5,399 nt of DNA, taken from the NCBI GenBank assembly GCA_034666665.1, contig JAXDLK010000089.1:1-5399 (forward strand), in the 5' to 3' direction. The translations under genes were made by a program, and so were the position numbers. Positions 1 through 5,399 of this stretch are shown piece by piece (the first letter of the stretch is position 1; each line of letters begins with the position of its first letter). Source of the stretch: JAXDLK01 sp034666665 (GTDB lineage: Bacteria > Desulfobacterota > Binatia > JACPRU01). Under the pieces are notes generated by a model that worked only from the letters and a program-made list of their open reading frames with translations, searched no databases and was not told where the DNA came from.

Positions 1-666
1 ACCGAGCAGAAGACTTCCGGAGTCGCCGAGGAAAATGGAAGCCGGGTGGAAATTGTAGCGCAGGAATCCCAGCAGCGATCCGCCGAGCGCCACCAGGATC
101 AAGGCCTCGTCGATCCGTCCTGACGTAAGCAGCAGCGCCGCCAAGGTGAGCGAGACGATGACGCCGGTACCGGCGGCAAGACCGTCGAGACCGTCGATCA
201 AGTTCAGCGCGTTCGTCACGCCGACGACCCAGAGCACGGTGATCGGAATCGCCAGCGGACCGACGTCGAACCCGAGGATGGAGTGGATCTGATTGCCGGT
301 GACGACCACGACCATGGCCGCGAGAACCTGAACCGTGAACTTCACCCGTGGCGTGAGCGGCCGGCAATCATCCACTGCCCCGAGGAGCATCACCGCGGTG
401 GCGCCGACGAACAACGCCGGCAGCTCCCCCGCATAGCCCGGGCTGCTGCCGAGGACGTACTGCTCGAACGCCCAGACGCCGCACAGGGCCGACACGAGAG
501 AGGCGTACACCGCGATTCCGCCGAGTCTCGGGATCGGGCGCGAATGGATCCGTCGCTCTCCCGGAACGTCGACCACCTTCAGGCGAATCGCAATCCAACG
601 AATCACCGGAGTGACCACCACGCTCAGAACGAGCGCAGCGACGAAGACGCTGACGTAACGAAGCAT
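1..666 (-). CDS. WecA/TagO-type polyprenyl-phosphate sugar-1-phosphate transferase (N-terminal part, cut by window edge)
   Basis: Integral membrane enzyme of the MraY/WecA/TagO family. It transfers a sugar-1-phosphate (often GlcNAc-1-P or a related HexNAc-1-P) from a UDP-sugar to undecaprenyl phosphate, the first step in building a lipid-linked polysaccharide unit. I translated the minus strand from 666 to base 1 and found 222 uninterrupted codons. They begin MLRYVSVFVAALVLSVVV, a first membrane helix. Family motifs appear in order: DVPGERRIHSRPIPRLGG (residues 33-50), the Asp pair in AVDDCR (97-102), NALNLIDGLDGLAAG (152-166) and FLGDSGS (212-218). The Asp pair and the FLGDSGS Asp belong to the Mg/nucleotide site in this family. 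Members usually have roughly 320-400 residues, so the C-terminal third, including the His-rich loop, lies outside the window. The ATG overlaps the upstream glycosyltransferase stop by one base (TGATG), which indicates translational coupling. Family assignment is firm. The sugar donor is not determined. Confidence 0.95.
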   Translation of the reverse strand, partial: MLRYVSVFVAALVLSVVVTPVIRWIAIRLKVVDVPGERRIHSRPIPRLGGIAVYASLVSALCGVWAFEQYVLGSSPGYAGELPALFVGATAVMLLGAVDDCRPLTPRVKFTVQVLAAMVVVVTGNQIHSILGFDVGPLAIPITVLWVVGVTNALNLIDGLDGLAAGTGVIVSLTLAALLLTSGRIDEALILVALGGSLLGFLRYNFHPASIFLGDSGSLLLG

Positions 667-1952
667 CAAAGAACCATCCCGCGGTCGCCGGAAGGCACCG
701 GGCTTCCTGAAGGGGCAGCCACTTCCGCCATCACCGGTACGCGCGCGATCCGCTGCAGGCCCCGCAGCATCGTGTCCGCGGTCGTGTCGCGGGAATACCG
801 ACGCGACGCCGCGAGAGCGTTCGCGCGCAGCCGCTCGCGCAGCGGACCGTCCGCCATCAACCGCCGGATCGCCGACATCAACTGTTCGCTGTCCTCGGGC
901 GGGAAGGCGATGCCCGCATCCGCTTCCTCGACGAGCCGCCGGGCTTCCCCCTCGACTCCGAGGAGGATCGGGATTCCCATTCCCATCGCTTCGAACATCT
1001 TCGACGGGACGGTCGTGCGAAACAGCGGATCCCGTCGCAGCGGCACGATCGTGGCATCGGAGATGGACCAGTACGACGGCATCTCCTCCCGCGGGCGGGA
1101 ATCGACGAAGCGGACGTTCCGCAGCCGCTCGCGCGTCGCGTGCTCCACGAGCTCGCGCTTGCGGGCTCCGCTACCGATCAGGAGGAACGTGACGGGCTCC
1201 TCGCGCATCCCCTTCGCGGCGTCGAGCACGGTCTCGAGGCGATGCGCCAGACCGTGGGTGCCGATGTAGCTGACGATGAAGTCTCCGTTCAGCGCGTGGC
1301 GGTCGAGCACCGCTCGATCCTTCGGCTGGGGGCCGAAGCGCCCGAGGTCGACGCCGTTCGGCACGACCTCGATCTTCGCTGCGGGAACGCCTCTCGCGAG
1401 CAGGTTGTCCCGGTACGCCTCGGTCACGACCACGATGCGGGCGGCGCGGCGGTAGAGGAACAGCTCGAGCCGTTCGAGCGCCCGGAGCGCGCGCGATTCC
1501 CGCAGCGCCCCGACGGCACGGATCGAATCCGGCCACAGATCGCGGACCTCGAAGACGAACGGAACGCGCCAGGCTGCCGCGACCAGGCACCCGGCAACGG
1601 CGGTGAAGAACTGCGGCGAAGTGGCGACCACGACGTCCGGCCGCGTCTGCGCGAGCGCGCCCGCGGCGCCAGAGGCGAGGAACGAGGCGTAGTCGAGCGT
1701 ACGCTTGAGGAATCCCTCGTTCGCGGTGACGTACGTCCACACCCGCACCACGCGGACGCCATCGCGCTGCTCGGTCTGGTAGAGCCGGTTCCGGTACCCC
1801 GGATGAATCTTGCCTTCGGGGAAGTTCGGCACGCCGGTCACCACCGTCACGTCCTCTCCCCTCCCCGCCCACCGGACGGTATGCTCGTACGTGCGCGAGG
1901 CGGGAGCGTTTCGTTCCGGAGGGAAGTTGTCGGTGAGGAAGAGAATTTTCAT
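666..1952 (-). CDS. GT4 family glycosyltransferase, WbuB-like
   Basis: Retaining GT-B glycosyltransferase of 428 residues, a normal length for the family. It probably adds one sugar to a lipid-linked polysaccharide intermediate on the cytoplasmic side. The N-terminal domain opens with MKILFLTDNFPPERNAPASR and continues with VTGVPNFPEGKIHPGYRNRL (about 38-57), TSPQFF (111-116) and FEVRDLWPDSI (134-144), all typical of the WbuB subgroup (E. coli O26 WbuB is a FucNAc transferase). The C-terminal GT4 domain shows VVPNGVDLGRF (196-206), YIGTHGLAHRLETVLDAA (229-246), FLLIGSG (256-262) and VPSKMFEAMGMGIPIL (315-330). In that last motif Glu321 matches the second Glu of the GT4 EX7E signature, while the position eight residues earlier is Thr rather than Glu. 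A Pro/Ser/Gly-rich tail of about 20 residues ends the protein. The start is chosen because MKILFLTDNF is the usual family N-terminus. No good Shine-Dalgarno precedes it: a GC-rich inverted repeat ends 8 bases upstream. The donor sugar cannot be read from the sequence. Confidence 0.93.
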   Translation of the reverse strand: MKILFLTDNFPPERNAPASRTYEHTVRWAGRGEDVTVVTGVPNFPEGKIHPGYRNRLYQTEQRDGVRVVRVWTYVTANEGFLKRTLDYASFLASGAAGALAQTRPDVVVATSPQFFTAVAGCLVAAAWRVPFVFEVRDLWPDSIRAVGALRESRALRALERLELFLYRRAARIVVVTEAYRDNLLARGVPAAKIEVVPNGVDLGRFGPQPKDRAVLDRHALNGDFIVSYIGTHGLAHRLETVLDAAKGMREEPVTFLLIGSGARKRELVEHATRERLRNVRFVDSRPREEMPSYWSISDATIVPLRRDPLFRTTVPSKMFEAMGMGIPILLGVEGEARRLVEEADAGIAFPPEDSEQLMSAIRRLMADGPLRERLRANALAASRRYSRDTTADTMLRGLQRIARVPVMAEVAAPSGSPVPSGDRGMVL

Positions 1953-1987
1953 GATCGTTTCGGGTGCGGTGGTTTCGCACCCGCCAT
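1949..1987 (-). other. possible 12-codon leader ORF overlapping the glycosyltransferase start
   Basis: On the minus strand an ATG at 1987 opens a 12-codon frame, MAGAKPPHPKRS. Its TGA (1951-1949) overlaps the glycosyltransferase ATG in an ATGA arrangement. The frame spans the inverted repeat at 1961-1983, so its translation would melt that hairpin and deliver ribosomes to the next start. Against it, the only purine-rich stretch nearby (AAAGG) touches the ATG with no normal spacing, and a short frame of this kind is easily found by chance. It is recorded as a candidate only. Confidence 0.2.
1961..1983. repeat. perfect 8-bp inverted repeat in the divergent intergenic gap
   Basis: The arms CGGGTGCG (1961-1968) and CGCACCCG (1976-1983) are exact reverse complements around the 7-base spacer GTGGTTT. 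They lie inside the 51-base gap between the divergently oriented hydrolase-like and glycosyltransferase genes. As RNA on the minus strand it would form a GC-rich hairpin 8 bases before the glycosyltransferase ATG, where a ribosome binding site would normally be. As DNA it could be a dimer-binding operator. No T-run follows it on either strand, so it is not a standard intrinsic terminator. It stands out because it falls in the only noncoding stretch of the window, but an 8-bp repeat can arise by chance in GC-rich DNA. Confidence 0.5.
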
Positions 1988-2003
1988 CCTTTGGTAGAGA
2001 TCT

Positions 2004-3026
2004 TTGAGAAGCCTGACGCCGGCGACGAAGCGCGAAGTGTCGGAGAGGCGCGGGCGCGGAGCGCGAATCGTGATCGCGGTCGCAGTCCTAGTGGCGGTCG
2101 TCACGTGCGAATCGGTCGTGCGTGCGCGCGCCGCCGGCGCGAGCTCCGGAACGCCGCTGTCGCGGGCCGCCGCTACGCTACGCGTCCAGAGCTTCGCGGT
2201 CTTCGATGCGCTGTCGCTCGCGGGGAAGCCGGATCTGCGGCGATTCGGAATTCGGCGCCTGCAGCTCGTCTACGAAAGAGAAGTGTGGGGTGGCCACGTG
2301 GAACGAAGCGAGCCGGCGACGTCGGATCTCCGGCGGCTGGCGCGCAGCTTGTCAGGAGACGTTCCGGTCGTGCTCGACGTCGAGCGTTGGCCCGTCCAGG
2401 TCGCTGGCGCCATCGACGCGAGCACCGTCGAGGCGAACATCGATCGCTTGATCCGGATCGTGGAAACGATCCGCGCGGAGGCGCCGGCGCTGCAGATCGG
2501 CTTCTACGGTCTGTTGCCGATCCGTGAGTACCGGATCCAGTACGGAGCAGCGATCGATCCGAGCCGATACGCCGCCGCCGATTCGCACTGGCGTGAGGGG
2601 AACGCCCGGCTCGAGCGACTCGCATCGCACGTCGACTTCGTCTGCCCGTCGCTGTACACGGCGCATGATCTGCCCGGTACCGGGACGTACCGCGAGTACT
2701 GGAAGCCCGTGGCCGTCTCGGCGATCCGCGAGGCCCGGCGGTACGGCAAGCCGGTCTACCCGTTCTTGTGGCCGCAGTTCACGGACGTCGACGAGGACGG
2801 TCGGAAAGTCGCATCCCGGACGGACCGCCGAGCCAATCATGCGTACATCCCGACGGGTTTTTGGCGCCAGCAGCTGCAGCTGATGCTCACCGCTGCCGAT
2901 GGCGCCATCGTGTGGAGCTCCGACAACGCGCAGCTCGAGGGATGGAACGGCTCGCGTGCCTGGTGGAAGGTGCTCCACGAGTTCGCCGCCGGCTTGCCGC
3001 GGTCCGTTCATTCCGAGTCCGAATAG
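2004..3026 (+). CDS. secreted or membrane-anchored TIM-barrel protein, possible GH56-like glycoside hydrolase
   Basis: Protein of up to 340 residues with no family I can name with certainty. A basic N-terminus (many Arg in 10-21) precedes a hydrophobic stretch at 22-34 and an AxA-type site (41-43), so it is exported by signal peptide or held by an N-terminal anchor. The rest reads like a barrel with conserved strand ends: RLQLVYE (85-91), VVLDVERWPV (122-131), QIGFYGLLP (164-172), VDFVCPSLYTA (210-220), KPVYPFLWPQF (249-259) and DGAIVWSSDN (299-308). This order resembles GH56 hyaluronidases (catalytic D-x-E before W, then the YY/FY, PS-x-Y and V-x-W strands). Candidate residues are Asp125, Glu127, Tyr168, Tyr218 and Trp304. 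GH56 assignment is inference by eye; another TIM-barrel hydrolase family is possible. The longest frame starts at TTG 2004, with AGAGA just upstream. GTG 2037 also keeps the basic n-region. GTG 2070 has the best-spaced Shine-Dalgarno (GGAG at 2058-2061) but loses the basic residues. The 3' end overlaps the kinase gene by 19 bases. Confidence 0.85.
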   Translation: MRSLTPATKREVSERRGRGARIVIAVAVLVAVVTCESVVRARAAGASSGTPLSRAAATLRVQSFAVFDALSLAGKPDLRRFGIRRLQLVYEREVWGGHVERSEPATSDLRRLARSLSGDVPVVLDVERWPVQVAGAIDASTVEANIDRLIRIVETIRAEAPALQIGFYGLLPIREYRIQYGAAIDPSRYAAADSHWREGNARLERLASHVDFVCPSLYTAHDLPGTGTYREYWKPVAVSAIREARRYGKPVYPFLWPQFTDVDEDGRKVASRTDRRANHAYIPTGFWRQQLQLMLTAADGAIVWSSDNAQLEGWNGSRAWWKVLHEFAAGLPRSVHSESE

Positions 3027-5392
3027 TACGAGAACGAGTACTCGAGGTACTCACCGTAGTCGCCGGTGCTCACGTCCACGTCGTTCAGCACGACGCCGAT
3101 GATCTTGGCGCGCGTGTAGCGAATGCGGTCGAGAGCCTTGACCGCGATCTTCGACGGCGTCTCCTGTGCACGGACCACGAGCACGATCCCGTCGCTCATC
3201 GTCGCGATCAGCAGGGCGTCCGTCACCGGCAGAACCGGTGGCGTGTCGATGACCACGTAGTCGAACCGAGCGCGCAGCGCCGCGACCGCCTCGCGCATGC
3301 GCTCGCTGCCGAACAGCTCTGGTGGGTCGGGCGCCGGGGGTCCGGAAGGAATGATCGATACGTGCCCTTTCGGCCGCGCGCTCGGGTGACGGATGACCGT
3401 CTCGGAAAGCTCCCCGAACGCAGCGGGGAACACCTTGTGGATGACGCTGTCCAGCGTCGCCTGGCCGGAAAGGTACGTGGAGAGGCCCTGAGCGTTCGAC
3501 ACGTCGAACTGGAGATGGACGCGCGGTTTCCGCATGTCGGCGTCGATCAGGATCACGCTCGCGCCGGCTTGGGCCAGGGTCAGCGCCTGGTTCAGAGCCG
3601 TCGAGGTCTTTCCTTCACCGCTCGAGGCGCTGGTGAACAGGATCACCTGCGGCGGCCTCACCGCGCTGCTCAAGAGGATGCCGGTGCGGATCGTACGGTA
3701 GGCCTCGGCGACCGCGGATTCCGGCGACGAGGTCACGATCAGCTCCCTCGCCCCGTTGTCCGGAGCGTCGACTCGCGACGGGAGAGCGGCACCGGCGCGA
3801 TTCTCCGCGATTCGCGCGTCCCGCTGGCGCTCGTTCGTGTACGGCTTGTAGCGGGAGAGAAATCCGTCGAACGAGGGGACCACGCCCAGGGTCGGCAGGT
3901 GAAGCAGCCGCTCGACGTCCTCGGGAGTCTTCACGGTGTTGTCGAGGTACTCGACGAAGAATGCGAGCCCGACGCCGATCAGGAGGCCGAACATCACCGC
4001 CATGGCGATGCTCAGCAGCTTCCGCGGCCGCGACGGCACGTCCGGAACCAAGGCGGGATCGACGACGGAGATGTTCGTCATCTTCATCTGTCCGACGACG
4101 TCGATGTCCTTCAGGCGTTCGAGCAGGTTGGTATACAGTCCCCGCGCCGTGTCGACGTCCCGCTGCAGCGTTTCGTAGTCCGCGCCGACGTCCTTTTGCG
4201 AGAGCGCGGCGGTCCGTTGATCCTGCAACTGCCGGCCGAGCTCCTCCTCCCGCTTCTGCGCGACCATGTACGCGCTTTCGATTCCCTGCACGGTATTGCG
4301 GATCTCCTCGCCGAGCCTCCGCTTCACCTGCTGCTCTTTCGCGGATGCCGCCGCGAGCTCCGGATAATCCGGCATGAAGCGGGCCTCGAGACGGGCACGT
4401 TCGGCCTCCGCGTCGGCCGCCTCTTCCTTGAGTCTCTGGATCAGCGGGCTCTTGATCACCGACGGGAGCGATTCGAAGTTTCGCTCGCGGATCAGTCGGT
4501 ACTGACCTTCCAAGCGAATGCGTTCGGACTGCAGCTCCGTGAATTTGTCGTTCAAAGCGCCGAGGCGGGAGATAACGATGTCCGACTTGCTGCCGTCGAG
4601 ACTGATGACGTCGTTCTTCTTGCGAAAATGGTTCAACGCGACCTCGGAAGCGATTACGTGGTCCTTCGCCTTCGCGAGCTCGGTCTCGAGAAACTGCTTG
4701 GCCTTGAGCGTCATCGTCATCCGCTGCTCGAGGCTCGCGTTCGTGTATTCCTGCACGTGAGCGTTCGCGACCGCGGATGCGAGCTCGGGATTCTTGCTGG
4801 TGAAGCTGACGTTCACGAGCCGCGAGTTGCGCACCGGTTCGATCGACAGCATCGCGCGATAGCGCTCGAGGAGCGCCGGGTCGACGCCGAGAACGTTCGG
4901 CGCCGCCGTCCGCGCGGTGCCGGTGAAGAGGCCACGTGCCCGGCCGATGACCGACGCGACCAGTCCAGGGGACACGTCGCTCTGGAATCGCTGGTCTTCC
5001 GTGAGCTGAAGCGTGCGAATCACCCGTGCCGCGATCATCCGGCTGACCAGAACCTCGTACTGGGTCTGGTAATAGTCGTACTTGTCGACGACGATGGTTT
5101 CGGTCTCGACGCCGTCGACCGGAGCGATGCGCGGCGCATTGCGCTCGATCTGGATCGTCGCCGTTGCCGTGTACAGCGGCTTCATGAGGAACACGCTCGC
5201 GATCGTTCCGGCGACGAGCATCACGAACACGCCGAGCACCAGGCTCGCGTGCTTCGTGACGACGCGCAGGTAGTCGCGAAGGTGAAGGTCGTCGTCGCGC
5301 TCGAACTCCTCGACGTACCCGTCGCCGTCGTCTTCTTCCGGTTCCTGCATCCGCCGGTACGGGCTCAGATCGTAGATCTTCTCAGTTTGCAT
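3008..5392 (-). CDS. Wzc/ExoP-type polysaccharide co-polymerase fused to a BY-family tyrosine autokinase
   Basis: Inner-membrane protein of 794 residues that sets polymer chain length and couples synthesis to export. An acidic cytoplasmic head (18-35) leads to TM1 (about 48-70). A Wzz domain follows, with KPLYTATATI and an Asp/Tyr-rich stretch near 103-112, then long charged, coiled-coil-prone helices (about 225-430) and the G-rich GNVR-type region with VVDPALVPDVPSRPRKLL (443-460). TM2 is about 459-480. The cytoplasmic kinase carries EAYRTIRTGILL (563-574, the RxxR oligomer motif region), Walker A SSGEGKTS (590-597, Lys595), Walker A' VILIDADMRKP (613-623) and Walker B VVIDTPP (713-719). The C-terminal Tyr cluster has Tyr779, 782, 785, 789 and 790, the autophosphorylation sites expected of BY kinases. 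All catalytic motifs look intact. The stretch 651-678 between A' and B seems about 20 residues longer than usual. The start at 5392 has GGAAACG directly upstream at the window edge; Met15 is an alternative. The sole partners visible are the polysaccharide genes downstream. Confidence 0.96.
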   Translation of the reverse strand: MQTEKIYDLSPYRRMQEPEEDDGDGYVEEFERDDDLHLRDYLRVVTKHASLVLGVFVMLVAGTIASVFLMKPLYTATATIQIERNAPRIAPVDGVETETIVVDKYDYYQTQYEVLVSRMIAARVIRTLQLTEDQRFQSDVSPGLVASVIGRARGLFTGTARTAAPNVLGVDPALLERYRAMLSIEPVRNSRLVNVSFTSKNPELASAVANAHVQEYTNASLEQRMTMTLKAKQFLETELAKAKDHVIASEVALNHFRKKNDVISLDGSKSDIVISRLGALNDKFTELQSERIRLEGQYRLIRERNFESLPSVIKSPLIQRLKEEAADAEAERARLEARFMPDYPELAAASAKEQQVKRRLGEEIRNTVQGIESAYMVAQKREEELGRQLQDQRTAALSQKDVGADYETLQRDVDTARGLYTNLLERLKDIDVVGQMKMTNISVVDPALVPDVPSRPRKLLSIAMAVMFGLLIGVGLAFFVEYLDNTVKTPEDVERLLHLPTLGVVPSFDGFLSRYKPYTNERQRDARIAENRAGAALPSRVDAPDNGARELIVTSSPESAVAEAYRTIRTGILLSSAVRPPQVILFTSASSGEGKTSTALNQALTLAQAGASVILIDADMRKPRVHLQFDVSNAQGLSTYLSGQATLDSVIHKVFPAAFGELSETVIRHPSARPKGHVSIIPSGPPAPDPPELFGSERMREAVAALRARFDYVVIDTPPVLPVTDALLIATMSDGIVLVVRAQETPSKIAVKALDRIRYTRAKIIGVVLNDVDVSTGDYGEYLEYSFSYYSDSE

Positions 5393-5393
5393 C

Positions 5394-5399
5394 GTTTCC
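5394..5399 (-). promoter_or_regulatory. likely ribosome binding site of the co-polymerase/kinase gene (at window edge)
   Basis: On the minus strand the last bases of the window read GGAAACG immediately before the ATG at 5392. The GGA core is about 4 bases from the start, a short but usable spacing, and may extend beyond the window. It supports the ATG at 5392 over the internal Met15. The promoter would lie outside the window. Confidence 0.45.

Noticed and set aside
283..1269. Plus-strand open frame of 328 codons opposite the sugar-phosphate transferase and glycosyltransferase
   Set aside because: It crosses the boundary of two well-supported minus-strand genes, has Arg/Ser-biased low-complexity composition, and shows no recognisable motif.
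1140..1997. Long plus-strand open frame of 285 codons opposite the glycosyltransferase
   Set aside because: It is rich in Arg, Glu, Asp and His with no domain pattern and lies antisense to a clear GT4 gene. Such frames are common opposite GC-rich genes.
1953..2003. Sigma-70 type promoters in the divergent gap
   Set aside because: I found no convincing -35/-10 pair with proper spacing on either strand. TAGAGA at 1995-2000 is a poor -10 and has no matching -35.
2037..2072. Twin-arginine export signal in the hydrolase-like protein
   Set aside because: ERRGRGA lacks the S/T-R-R-x-F-L-K pattern after the Arg pair. A general Sec signal or anchor is enough to explain the N-terminus.
2106..2111. 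Lipoprotein signal (Cys35) in the hydrolase-like protein
   Set aside because: The preceding residues V-V-T do not fit a lipobox, which needs a small residue just before Cys and usually Leu at -3. An AxA site follows later.
2127..2141. GC hairpin CGCGCC-GCC-GGCGCG in the start of the hydrolase-like gene
   Set aside because: It encodes the Arg/Ala-rich stretch near the predicted signal cleavage site. Short G/C repeats of this type are expected by chance here.
3035..3044. Perfect 10-base palindrome CGAGTACTCG near the gene junction, as operator or terminator
   Set aside because: It is inside the kinase tail and is produced by the Glu-Tyr-Leu-Glu-Tyr-Ser codons of the tyrosine cluster. There is no loop and no T-run.

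Overview
The window is a nearly fully coding, GC-rich stretch from a bacterial surface-polysaccharide (exopolysaccharide, capsule or O-antigen-like) locus. It holds four protein genes. Three lie on the minus strand: a 794-residue chain-length regulator/tyrosine autokinase, a 428-residue GT4 glycosyltransferase of the WbuB type, and the N-terminal 222 residues of a WecA/TagO-type polyprenyl-phosphate sugar-1-phosphate transferase that runs off the left edge. The fourth is on the plus strand between the kinase and the glycosyltransferase and encodes a secreted or membrane-anchored TIM-barrel-like protein of about 340 residues. The fused co-polymerase/kinase form points to a Gram-negative-type envelope. 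High GC and strong G/C preference at third codon positions fit Acidobacteriota, Myxococcota, Gemmatimonadota or Proteobacteria. No marker gene allows a firmer placement.

Layout from right to left, in the direction of most transcription: kinase (5392 to 3008, minus); plus-strand hydrolase-like gene (2004 to 3026), whose last 19 bases overlap the kinase 3' end; a 51-base divergent gap (1953-2003) with a perfect 8-bp inverted repeat; glycosyltransferase (1952 to 666, minus); sugar-phosphate transferase (666 to beyond base 1, minus), coupled to the glycosyltransferase through a one-base TGATG overlap. No stretch over 300 bases lacks a gene, and I see no RNA genes, insertion sequences, CRISPR arrays or convincing intrinsic terminators.

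Inferred joint role: the sugar-phosphate transferase loads the first sugar phosphate onto the lipid carrier, the GT4 enzyme adds a sugar to the growing repeat unit on the cytoplasmic face, and the co-polymerase/kinase controls polymerisation length and export by cycles of tyrosine phosphorylation. The plus-strand protein is the most interesting item. By eye its barrel motifs follow the order seen in GH56 hyaluronidases, including a D-x-E-R-W-P motif, so it may cut or trim the polymer outside the cytoplasm. It sits on the opposite strand inside an otherwise co-directional gene set, with almost no room for separate promoters or terminators. That layout suggests antisense coupling or a noncontiguous operon.
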